DNA of 64,000 nucleotides from Triglochin maritima (taxonomy: Eukaryota > Streptophyta > Magnoliopsida > Alismatales > Juncaginaceae): assembly GCA_963682175.1 (NCBI GenBank), contig OY821771.1:30214201-30278200 (forward strand). Reading direction: 5' to 3'. How positions within the stretch are numbered: position 1 is the first letter of the stretch; each line of letters starts with the position of its first letter. Positions 55,226 through 64,000 of this stretch are shown here, piece after piece. The notes beneath the pieces were generated by a model. It searched no databases and was not told the origin of the DNA. It worked only from the letters and a program-made list of their open reading frames with translations. Position numbers and translations under genes: made by a program.

Positions 55226-57146
55226 GTTAAACGGATCAAGGCAACCAGATCCGCCATTGGTGGATCCCCCAGATCCGTTTGACCCCTAATTTCTCTAGTC
55301 GGTCGGGTAGTGGGGTCAGAGCACTCCAAAACATCCAGATCTGATTTGCAGTGGTCCAATTACACCCAGATTAATCCAGACCCTCTAATCTTTTATAAAT
55401 ACATTTGTAAGCCTTCCATTTCTCTTCTTCTTCATCTTCTCTCCCCCACTAGAGTAGGTTTCATTTCTTGTTTTAGTAGTTTAGTTAAAGGGGGTGGAGA
55501 GGAAACCTTGTGATCTTGTATCCAATAATCAAGTTTGATATCATGTTATTTACATATTTGTCTTTAATTTGATATCATTTATATTTACTTGTCTTGAGTA
55601 GATTTAGATTTCTTTACATGGTGATCAGCTGTTTTTACTTTGTTGTTTTTCTTGTTGTTTATATGATTACTGAGTAGTCCATCCTCATTAAGGGGTGGAG
55701 AATGATGTGAAGTGTGGATGTAGTAAGATAAGTGTGTGTGTTTGATCTCAATCTTGGAGTTTCAAATGATTTTCAAAGACATTTTGATGGGTATTCTCAC
55801 TTTTGCCTTTGATGTGTTAATGATGGTCCTAATGGATGTTTAGCACATGATTTGGTTAGTGGGTCTACTTAATGGTGAATGATGATATGAGGATAAGATT
55901 GAAGTAGATAAAGAGATAAGATTGACATGTGAGCATATGGTTGTCTTTGTCATTATCTTGAGTAATGTTTTGTATGTTTTAATGATAGTGATATATCTTA
56001 ATCTATGTTGAAACACACTTACGATAATGGCCATTGTAGATGTCCATATTAATTCATGTCAAGAGAGAGCAATTGTATACACACGCATCACACATTCACA
56101 CTGTTGTATGCATTCTCCACCTCCTATGTGATTTGTCGTATTTATTTTATAAATTGTAATTAGTGTAATTTAGTGTAGATACACTCACTCCTCTTCCCCC
56201 ACTTGAGTATGGTCAACGACGACCTGCACTTGCTCCTCATGGACATGACCCATACTACCACCGCTAAAATGTGGTCGTGCACTTGTTGTTTTGAACTGAA
56301 CCTGATCAAGTGTCTTATGGGATTCATCAGGAAATATAACGTAGGCCAACACATCCTTCAAATTTCGAACGGTAAGTCTCCAGGAAATAGAGGAAAAATA
56401 GTACAAACAACTCTCGAAGGATGGATGAATAGATCTAAATAGATCTAACTATATATTGTAATTAAACTTGCTTTGTTATGTTGTTTTATTTGATGTATCA
56501 AAATTCCGAACACTTGGATTTATTTTTGGCTTTTCGAACTTAGCTTCCGGTAGGTCGTAATGTGGCGCATATGTTATCACATGTTTTTTAAACATAATAT
56601 TAATTGATGTAATGAATTATTTTTACTCTAAAAATTCCAAAATTTTCTTCCGAGGGTTCATGTTAATTAATTAAATCAATAGCAAGATAAAAGAAACCAA
56701 GTATAATAACACAATCATCTTCTAAAATCCCATGGTTTCCATTCCAAAACAAACTTAATTGTTTTACCGAAATATATTGTACTCTGCATTAACACCTCAT
56801 GATAAAGTTTGTGGCTGAAGGGTGCACATACTAGTTTACATGAATATCAAATAACTATAAAGTTTCCAACTAATAAAATGGCCAATGGAACCTTCGTCGG
56901 AAAAAAAACTCAGACATCGGTAAAAATAATCAAAATTTTCACATAGAAACCAATCATTAGGACATGAGATTCAATTAATTTGTTGATATTCTCAAACACA
57001 TTCCATTAAATTTCAAATCATTATATATTTATTTTATTTTTTTTCTTGAAAATTTTGTCCCTTACTCCGTTAGCTTTTATCTACTTCATTTCATGACTAG
57101 GCTACCAACTTATACACACACATATGTATATATATGTATACGTATG
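55226..57146. other. Probable LTR-like or promoter-like remnant beside element 2
   Basis: TATAAATA (55394-55401) is followed by a pyrimidine-rich leader with CTCTCCCCCACTAGAG, as in plant LTRs. The sequence left of element 2 (from 48339) begins TGTAATGCCC. Rejoining the flanks would give a continuous LTR-like unit, but its 3' end was not found. Bases 56185-56285 share similarity with 370-475. No gene is recognised. Confidence 0.35.
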
Positions 57147-57552
57147 TATGTATATGAGGAGGTATCCACTATTCTTAAATTATGTTGACACATGGTTGGG
57201 CTTAACGACAATATCAAATTTCAACTCCAAAATGAAAAAAATTCAAACTGTAGATCTCGATCTACAACATATGAAAATTAAGGATGTCGAAAATCAAATA
57301 AATCGGAACATGTTTTACGTAATATTTAGAGATGTAAAAATGAATGTACTACATTCATTAAAAAACTCGATTTCTAGATATTATATGAAATGATTCCTAA
57401 ATTTTATGATTTTCAACATCCTTAATCTACTTATGTTGTAGATCAAGATCTACGGTTTGAATTTTCAATTTGGAGTTTAAATTGATATTATCATCAAGCG
57501 CAACCGTGTGTCAACATAATTTAAGAGTAGTAGATCTCTCCTTTATGTATAT
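57147..57552. mobile_element. Mutator-type MITE with 9-bp target duplication
   Basis: The element at 57156-57543 is flanked by TATGTATAT on both sides (57147-57155 and 57544-57552). Its arms of about 150 bp are inverted copies, sharing TTAAATTATGTTGACACA, AATATCAA and GATCTACAACATA. There is almost no unique centre. The duplication is low in complexity, so its exactness carries less weight than usual. The 57124-57393 open frame is an artefact. Confidence 0.78.
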
Positions 57553-57554
57553 AT

Positions 57555-58777
57555 TGTAATATCCCATTTGACACGACAAAACGGAAGCTGAAGTCATGAA
57601 ATAAAAGAATGTCAAAGGAAGGAAATGATACATACAAAAGGATTTCAATCAATAGACAAAAAAGAGGAACTCCATTTATGTCCAAAGTAAGAGTTGGACA
57701 AATGATTCAAACTCAATAAATATAGTCAAGTATACCAAAATGTGTTTAGATATACGACCTCAAAAGAGTAACAAGTGTGACACAATGTAAGTTCCTGTGT
57801 ATAGAGACAACAACCAAATTTTGTAGTCATCACCATGCAACTACATGTCAAAACCCTACCAAGCAAGCACCAATTAAGTATGACAGTTACCTGCAAAAGA
57901 TAGGGTCATGTGAGTTTATAAAACTCAGTATGCCAATGGTCTAAATTAGAACAAAAAATCAGATGGTCAAATAATTCAAAGAAATAAATCATCAACGGTG
58001 TCGGTATAGCAACTAGATGCTCTTAAGTCTTAACTATGGTATTACAACAACCATCAATTGAGCAACAATGTATAAAATTAGCATTTAACTATATGCAATC
58101 TATTCAAAGTTCATTCACAATAACCATTGAAAGAATCACAAAGATTCACTGACCAAGATGGTCAACAATTTTGGTCAATTCGATTTCAATTTGGTTCTTC
58201 CATAAAAATGTCATTTAGCATTAATATGCAAACTATTCGAGTGCATTCACAATAAACATTGAAGAATCACAAATGATTCAATGACCAAGATGGACAACAA
58301 ATTTGGTCAATTCGATTTTAATTCAGTTCTTCCCAATCAATCAATGATGAATAAATGTATTGGGAATTCCAAAGAATTCCAACCGCTGGCACGTGCGGTC
58401 TTCCGATTAATGTATGGTCCGTCTCCACTCCTATTCAATAATTCAAAATATTTTTAGAACGTTTATGTCCTCAAACACAAATGTTTTCAATTTATCGTTG
58501 GGTCCCATACATCAACCTGTGTCAATACAATAGATATCAGATCTGTATCTGCGGTCCTACTGCCGCCAATAATCTCATAAAGAGATTTGCCTCGTCGGGC
58601 CCAATACTCCGAAGAGTTGCAATAGTGCAAAACCACATATTCATATTTCAGTATTAAGTCGGTGTAATTCATCACACTTGTTATCTCATTGGGATAACTC
58701 TCTGTTGGGTTTATCAATATTCAATAACTCATTTGTTATGTATCATGTCTGTGGTAATGATTACATCATAATTTAAT
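57555..58777. other. Possible gypsy-LTR remnant
   Basis: It starts TGTAATATCCCATTTGACACG and reaches ATTACA at 58760-58765, plausible LTR termini. The flanking 5-mers (TATAT and TCATA) do not match, so the boundaries are not established. No coding sequence is recognised. Confidence 0.35.
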
Positions 58778-61320
58778 CACTAACATGTGATTAACACCGA
58801 CGATATATCTATCCGTCGGACATTCAGAATGCTGACGTAACTCATTATTATCACTGACGGATAACGTCGGTCGGACAAAATTTTACCATTTGATGGTCCT
58901 ACACCGATAGATAGGTACTGACGGTGTATGTTTTCGCTTTAGAAAAATACAAGTTTCGAAAGATTTTCTTGCAAGAACCTACTCCAACGGAGGAAGGTTT
59001 TTAACACCGATGGATATACATCGTCGGTGCACCAGTTCTTCGATACACCGACAGATATATATCCGTCGGTAAACATTTTGAAAAATATCTGTTCGACTTA
59101 AAACGATTAGGATCACCGACGGATAATACTGGTCAGTGTATCATTTTATCAGGAGGCAATTCGGGCTTCCCCTCAGTTCCCCCCTAATAATTCCCTACTC
59201 TAATCTCTCCGCGTCTCCTCCCCGACACCGCACCCCCTCGCCGCGTCTCCTCGTCCCCTCGCCGCGTCTCCTCGCCACGACACCATGCCTCCTCACTGTA
59301 AGGTGCTACTCGACCCCTCCCTCCCTCCGTGCAGCCTCCCTGTCCCTCCTATCCCTCGCTCCCCACTCCCCGCAGCCTCCCCATCCCCAAGCCACCCCGT
59401 CCCCGTCCCCGCAGCCTCCCCACCACCACATGGCGCCACCACCCCAACACCAACCCCCACCACCACAGCCACTCCACCCCCTACCACCCACAATCCACAC
59501 CCAACACCACTCCAAAACCTCATTACCACGAAATTTCCCAATTTTTTAAGCAATTTTTTTGTTATTTGAGTTTTTTGATTTAATCTTATATACATGAATT
59601 TATATTGTTGAATTGTACTTGTATGATTCAATTTAGTAATTTGTATACTTTAAATTACTTTTGTGTGATTAATTTGTGAAAATTGAAATTTTATATGATT
59701 TCGATTGATGAGATATGTCTTGGGTTTGAACTCCTTTTTTGGTGTATGGTTAGGGTGTAGGAAGGAAGGTTGGTAGGAAATGGGAAGTGGACACAAATGA
59801 GAAGATCGACGAGAGATCCTTTGGATGTTTCAAAGAAGCTACCTCTTGTCTTCTACCCTTTCATCACTAGCTAGTAGCTACATTTTGATAATTAAGATTA
59901 AAATTCTTAATTAAGCATCAATCCCGGGCTGGACGGGATCTGATTTTCTTGTTGAAAGCATCAACTCTATTTTCTATGGCACTCTGCTGGTTTGGTTGTG
60001 GCAGTGACCGACAGAAATCAACAAAACTAGAAACTAGCCTATTTTTTATATTGGAATTTTGACATAATATGTTGGGTTTATGTTATATTAGTTACCAATG
60101 TAATTGACCCGTGATTGTGGTTGAAGTTGGAAAATTGTGTGCTCCCTGGAATGTAGTTTTGGCCTTTTGTGTTAGACATGAAGTATGTATGTTAGGATTT
60201 GGTGTAATGATTAGATTTGCTTTGTCGTGTTAGAAATTTTATATGATTTAATGTTAGATTAAAATGAATGATTGAAATTTTCTTGTCAATACATGATTTA
60301 AAAAATCCAACATCAAAATTATAGGGGAGGTTCTGCCCAAATTCTTGTAAATTTCTAGATTTATTAATTGATTTACGATTCAGTTTGGGATTAGTCTTGT
60401 TAGATTGAAATTTACTTTAGGCTTTCGATCTATGGGTAGTCGACTTAGTGGTTTGAAATTGATTTATGATTCAATGTTGGATTGAAGATTCGTTGTTGGT
60501 TTTAGGATTGACTTTAGCAATTCAATTCGGATCATAAGGTCGATTTTGTATTACGAATTTGATATATGATTTAAGATTTCATTTTCTATTATGGAGTTGC
60601 TTTTAGATTATGGATTTCATTTTGGTTGGAATTCAGATTTATGAATCGATATTGGATTTATAGATTGATATTGGATTTTAGATTCGAGTTTGAATTTAAG
60701 ATTTAGAATTTAACTACGTATTCGATGATCCGGTGAGACGAGCTCTCAGGGTTCTATCGCCTCGGTCGCTCCTGATTATCCGGTTGGCACAGTGTTGGGC
60801 GACAGACATGGACGAGTTCGTATGTATTCCAGCTACGACACGCCTGTGGATATGTATGGGCCTCGTGGGATGCCAAGCAGAGCAGAACGCAGTGCCAGAG
60901 TGGACTTGGAGTGGAATGACGAAGCAGCTGCGGAGTTGAAGCGCGTCAGCAGTGAGCTCACGATGACTCAAGATACGCTGAAGATGACTCAAGATACGTT
61001 GAAGACGACGCAATCCGCACTCAGCAAAATTCAGTTTCGAATGAACTTTCTCCTCGAGAAGGCAAGTTTCACGAGCGAGGTAATATAAACGTTCTATAGT
61101 TAAATTGTCGTATTTAGTAGTTTATGTCCAATAATATATCAATACATAATGATTGTAATGTGCAGGATCACGACGTCACTCGTCTTTGCACAACGCTGTC
61201 GCTGCCGAGACAAGATGACGATCACGGGCCTGCAAGCGAGGAAGGACGGGAGGTTTGACAGCCTAGTCGTTGCATTTATTCTGTTACTTTTATCATGTAT
61301 AAAATGAGTGAATGAAACTC
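58778..61320 (+). mobile_element. Deleted CACTA transposon, element 5 (different family), + strand
   Basis: Near the left, inverted repeats of the form CACCGACGGATA / TATATCCGTCGG fill 58795-59130, a different subterminal motif from elements 1-4. A CACTA occurs at 58778, but the following bases are not typical. A C-rich leader (59160-59530) and an AT-rich intron-like region follow, with GGGGAGGTTCTGCCCAAATT near 60325 (the inverse of the leader phrase in elements 1 and 2). Coding exons of the second gene close it. The transposase gene is absent. The right end is interrupted by or abuts element 3 at 61321. Confidence 0.6.
60793..61258 (+). pseudogene. C-terminal exons of a CACTA second-gene protein (element 5)
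   Basis: Exon one (about 60793-61079) encodes LGDRHGRVRMYSSYDTPVDM, then SAERSARVDLEW-type sequence, then a heptad-like coiled-coil repeat TMTQDTLKMTQDTLKTTQS. An intron (61080-61165, GTAATA...TGCAG) follows. Exon two encodes DHDVTRLCTTLSLP to a TGA at 61256-61258. The phase is kept across the intron. This resembles the C-terminus of plant Ptta/En/Spm transposase-like proteins without a peptidase domain. The preceding exons are missing. I assign the family by general features only. Confidence 0.55.
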
Positions 61321-64000
61321 CACTACTACAGAAAATGGAATATACGTCGGGTGTATGGGGCTAGATACGTCGGATATAAGCACTCCCCGATCCGACGTCT
61401 ATGTGTGCATCGTCTATACATAGACGTCGGCTATGGTATAGCCGACGTCTATACCTAAAGAATAGACGTCGGCTGGCATTAGAAGCCGACATATATTCTT
61501 TAACGTATAGACGTCGACCTATACAACACCCGACGTCTATTCTTTAGGTATAGACGTCGGTGGAATAACATGCGACGTCTATCCTTAAAGTATATACGTC
61601 GGATTCAACATAAAGCCGACGTCTATTCCTTTCTTTACAGGAATAAACGTCGGGTAATATAAACAACCGTCGTCTATTCCTAAACCTGGACAAAAAAAAA
61701 TAACATCCGACGAAATTGTTTTTATTCGTCGTATTCGTGTACATACAACTGCACCAAATTCGTTCACCTATAAATTTGTTCACAAATACTCACAATTTCA
61801 TCCACATATACATACATGCACAAACACACAAGCATACATGCACAAACATACAACCATACATGCACAAACATACAACCATACATGCACAAACATACAAAGC
61901 CTACACAATTGACATTCAACACACTTGCAATTAATTCATTATAAAATTAAGGCGATTATATTAAGGCATAAAGTGTAGGTTTGTAATACAAGTGCACTTG
62001 TTAACTAAATTACAAAAAATACTATTGGCAGGAGAACCTCTTAGTTCGTCAACATGTTTCTGATGAAATAGCGAGCCCATCGGTCGCGAGTTTCATCGAG
62101 CTCTTGTTGCGAGAAGGGATCACTAGTTTTTGGGAAAACCTATCAAAAAAATACAAGTGTGTTGAATATTAATAACTAAATATTGAAACTACAATTGAAT
62201 ATACAATTGAATAACAATCTACATTACCTCGGTTTGACATACATCTTGAGTTACCACATTGAGAATTTCCTCCATGTATCTCATAACGTAGTAACTGCAT
62301 TCCGTATTTCCAATCTGCTTCCGGTACTACAAACATAGAAATTCACTAAATATTTGTTCCTAACTTAATTAACAACAATGGGATAGAACGTACTCTCATT
62401 CCATGCCATGTTATTCCTGCTTTTGTGGTTGTTCTCCTACCACCTAAAGCACTGTAAACCTTAATTGCCCTGAGTAGCACAAGTTAAAATATCATTCAAT
62501 AATACTAATAAAAATCCAAGAAATATTTTTTCACGACTAAACGAACTTACATATTTAGAAGTTTCTTTATTGAGTCCCTTGGTTTATTCGACCCCAACGG
62601 ATCAAACCAATATGCCGAATTAGTCGTAGGACATACAACGACAAGCATCCAATGAGCCCTGTTATATATATAATTAGAAGCTTATTACAAAATAAAATTT
62701 CACTTTGAATTACAAAGTTTACCTCTCATGATAAGGGAGCAGATAATATCTTTTGTCTTCTTCTTTAAAGAATGTCCCAAGTTGACCCGATTTATCATCA
62801 TTCCCGTATATATATGTAGATGGACTGATAAATCCAAATACTTGATCCTCGGGAAATATTGACCTTCTGGCGTCGTAAAGATGTCTACAAGTATAAAAAT
62901 TATAATTTATTACAGTTTTGATAAAATTATTCAATACTTTTCATTGTATACAAAAAACACTTACTTCACTTGCACGTCGATAATTTATGATACACAATGA
63001 ATCCATCGCCATGAACTGCATGATATCCTCTTTGGCGACGTACAAAGCGGAAGGCAACTCTTTATCCCCCTCCAAGTCCCAGGTACTTAGGGATTGTGCT
63101 TCCCTACCTACCATACATTGATACAACATTTTGCACCTACTTGGAAGCGAATTAATGTTGATCGGAGATTGGTTGTTTGACCCTTTGATCCGGGGGCTTG
63201 ACACCTTACAAATATATATACAACCGTTAAAATACAATTGTTAACAAATTTGAAGTTTAAAGTCTTTCAAAGTTAAACTATACCTCATGTTTGTCATTTA
63301 GCTCTACTAAATAACTAGGCCACCGCACAAACCCACCGATAGCATCGCTGAGAGTAACAATCTCTTCTTCCGGAAATGACACAAAAGCACCAGGATCTAA
63401 GCAACTCTCAACTGCAACCTTCAATTCTCCCTCTCCTACCTCTGTGAAATGGTGTCTGGAGATGTTATAAACTTTCCCGTGTCCCACCAATCTTCGATCA
63501 GGGTCTTCGACAAATAAAGCACATCTAGATCCATCCGCGAACTTTCCAAATGAGGGACCGTCGATGAGGGCCAATTCTCGAGAATGAGACACGAAATCAT
63601 CTTGTCGATCAGGGTGGAATACTGGAGGAACTGGAGGAGTAGTCTCTGCGGAAGTACCGGTCTTACGACAGGTAGGAGAAGTAGGCAAATCACGATCCAA
63701 TCTCTCCATAACAAGTTGCAAAGACTTCTTCAAATATGCGATCTCTTCCTGGCATTTGGTATGACCAGTCGACGCAGTAGACCGTTGAGTCTTCCCATAA
63801 TATTGTCGAAGTCTAACTCTACTTCCTACCCCTCGCACACGACCGGGGTGTTCGTCGTTTCCCAAGGTCTCGCGTAGAATATCATTCCGACCGTCGGAAG
63901 CAAATTCGCCTTGAAATTCTCTCAACTTCAGAGAGTCCTAAGTTTAAAACAATATTTACTAACATTTGAAAAATATAAAATTAATGATTCTGAATTAATA
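61321..64000 (-). mobile_element. CACTA transposon, element 3 (right part beyond the window)
   Basis: The left end CACTACTACAGAAAATGG is at 61321, with subterminal GACGTC hairpin repeats at 61338-61675, a CATACA-rich microsatellite at 61800-61900, then the second gene on the - strand. It is the best-preserved left half among the four related elements. Its transposase gene would lie beyond 64000. The left flank is CTC (61318-61320). Confidence 0.88.
62041..63937 (-). pseudogene. CACTA second gene with C48 (Ulp1-like) peptidase domain, 3' part
   Basis: Exons with GT-AG borders: 63937-63284, 63204-62965, 62884-62723, 62658-62551, 62469-62394, 62326-62228 and 62139-62041 (TAA at 62041). The first two exons carry the accessory region, with RELALIDGPSFGKFADGSRC and HGKVYNISRHHFTEVGEGEL. 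Then come AHWMLVVVCPTTNSAYWFD (His and Asp of the peptidase), GGRRTTTKAGITWHGMR, YRKQIGNTECSYYVMRYMEE (Gln and Cys) and the tail QQELDETRDRWARYFIRNML. Ulp1-like C48 peptidases cleave SUMO-type bonds; in CACTA proteins the substrate is unknown. Two defects: a 1-bp insertion in exon two near 62984 (GATAATTTATG for GATAATCATG), and Ser for the Gly after the catalytic Cys. Upstream exons lie outside the window. Confidence 0.8.

Noticed and set aside
48339..57175. A gypsy LTR interrupted by element 2, with CTATT flanks
   Set aside because: TGTAATGCCC at 48339 is preceded by CTATT, and a CA followed by CTATT occurs at 57168-57175. However, the latter lies inside the inverted arm of the MITE, so the match is by chance.
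59136..59631. Proline-rich and glycine-rich open frames on opposite strands
   Set aside because: A C-rich leader of element 5. Strand-symmetric open frames from biased composition, no recognised domain.
1..64000. tRNA, rRNA or small RNA genes
   Set aside because: No cloverleaf-type tRNA or rRNA segment was recognised on reading; structured-RNA searches could not be run.

Overview
This window looks like nuclear DNA of a flowering plant, probably a eudicot. It is AT-rich, its genes have GT-AG introns, and it carries two plant L-type lectin receptor kinases, a MUSTANG-type domesticated Mutator transposase gene, a piece of plastid ndhJ, and several layers of plant transposons. Only three protein genes look intact: the MUSTANG gene (26605-28389, +) and two lectin receptor kinases (33289-35295 and 44888-46969, both -). 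Nearly everything else is mobile-element DNA, relics or simple repeats.

Layout. 0-3 kb: a decayed + strand CACTA transposon. 3.19-4.37 kb: a Pack-MULE with an exact 9-bp target duplication, carrying a captured fasciclin-like arabinogalactan protein fragment. 5.08-8.21 kb: a MULE with a broken transposase facing a captured plant-mobile-domain (PMD) gene. 8.87-17.46 kb: CACTA element 1, with both genes broken. 17.5-24.5 kb: retroelement debris with minisatellites, an array of TCGGTCGACCGA palindromes, and a small MULE related to the 5-8 kb one. 25-28.6 kb: the MUSTANG gene. 30-32.4 kb: relics of a PMD gene and of ribose-5-phosphate isomerase. 33.3-47 kb: the lectin kinase pair, separated by a CT/GA fold-back element, a Copia scrap, a chimeric CACTA derivative (element 4), a second palindrome array, a plastid insertion and a solo Copia-type LTR. 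48.5-55.2 kb: CACTA element 2, with exact AAT duplications. 57.16-57.54 kb: a Mutator-type MITE. 58.8-61.3 kb: a deleted + strand CACTA (element 5). 61.3-64 kb: CACTA element 3, inserted in or beside element 5 and running off the window.

How the pieces relate. Elements 1, 2, 3 and 4 share left termini, subterminal GACGTC hairpin repeats and a second gene that ends in a C48 (Ulp1-like) cysteine-peptidase domain. Each copy has lost a different part. Element 1 lost the catalytic-Cys exon. Element 2 lost the N-terminal half of the second gene and has one nonsense codon in its transposase. Element 4 keeps only the peptidase tail and has a foreign right end. Element 3 has a 1-bp insertion and a changed residue beside the Cys. 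At least two of the deletions have short microhomology at the junction. No single copy here is autonomous. The two lectin kinases are diverged tandem duplicates that keep the same promoter core and spacing, so the transposons between them probably arrived after or during their separation.

Limits. Domain names rest on recognised motifs, not on searches. Terminal coordinates of decayed elements are good to a few bases at best. Lineage names for LTR fragments are tentative.
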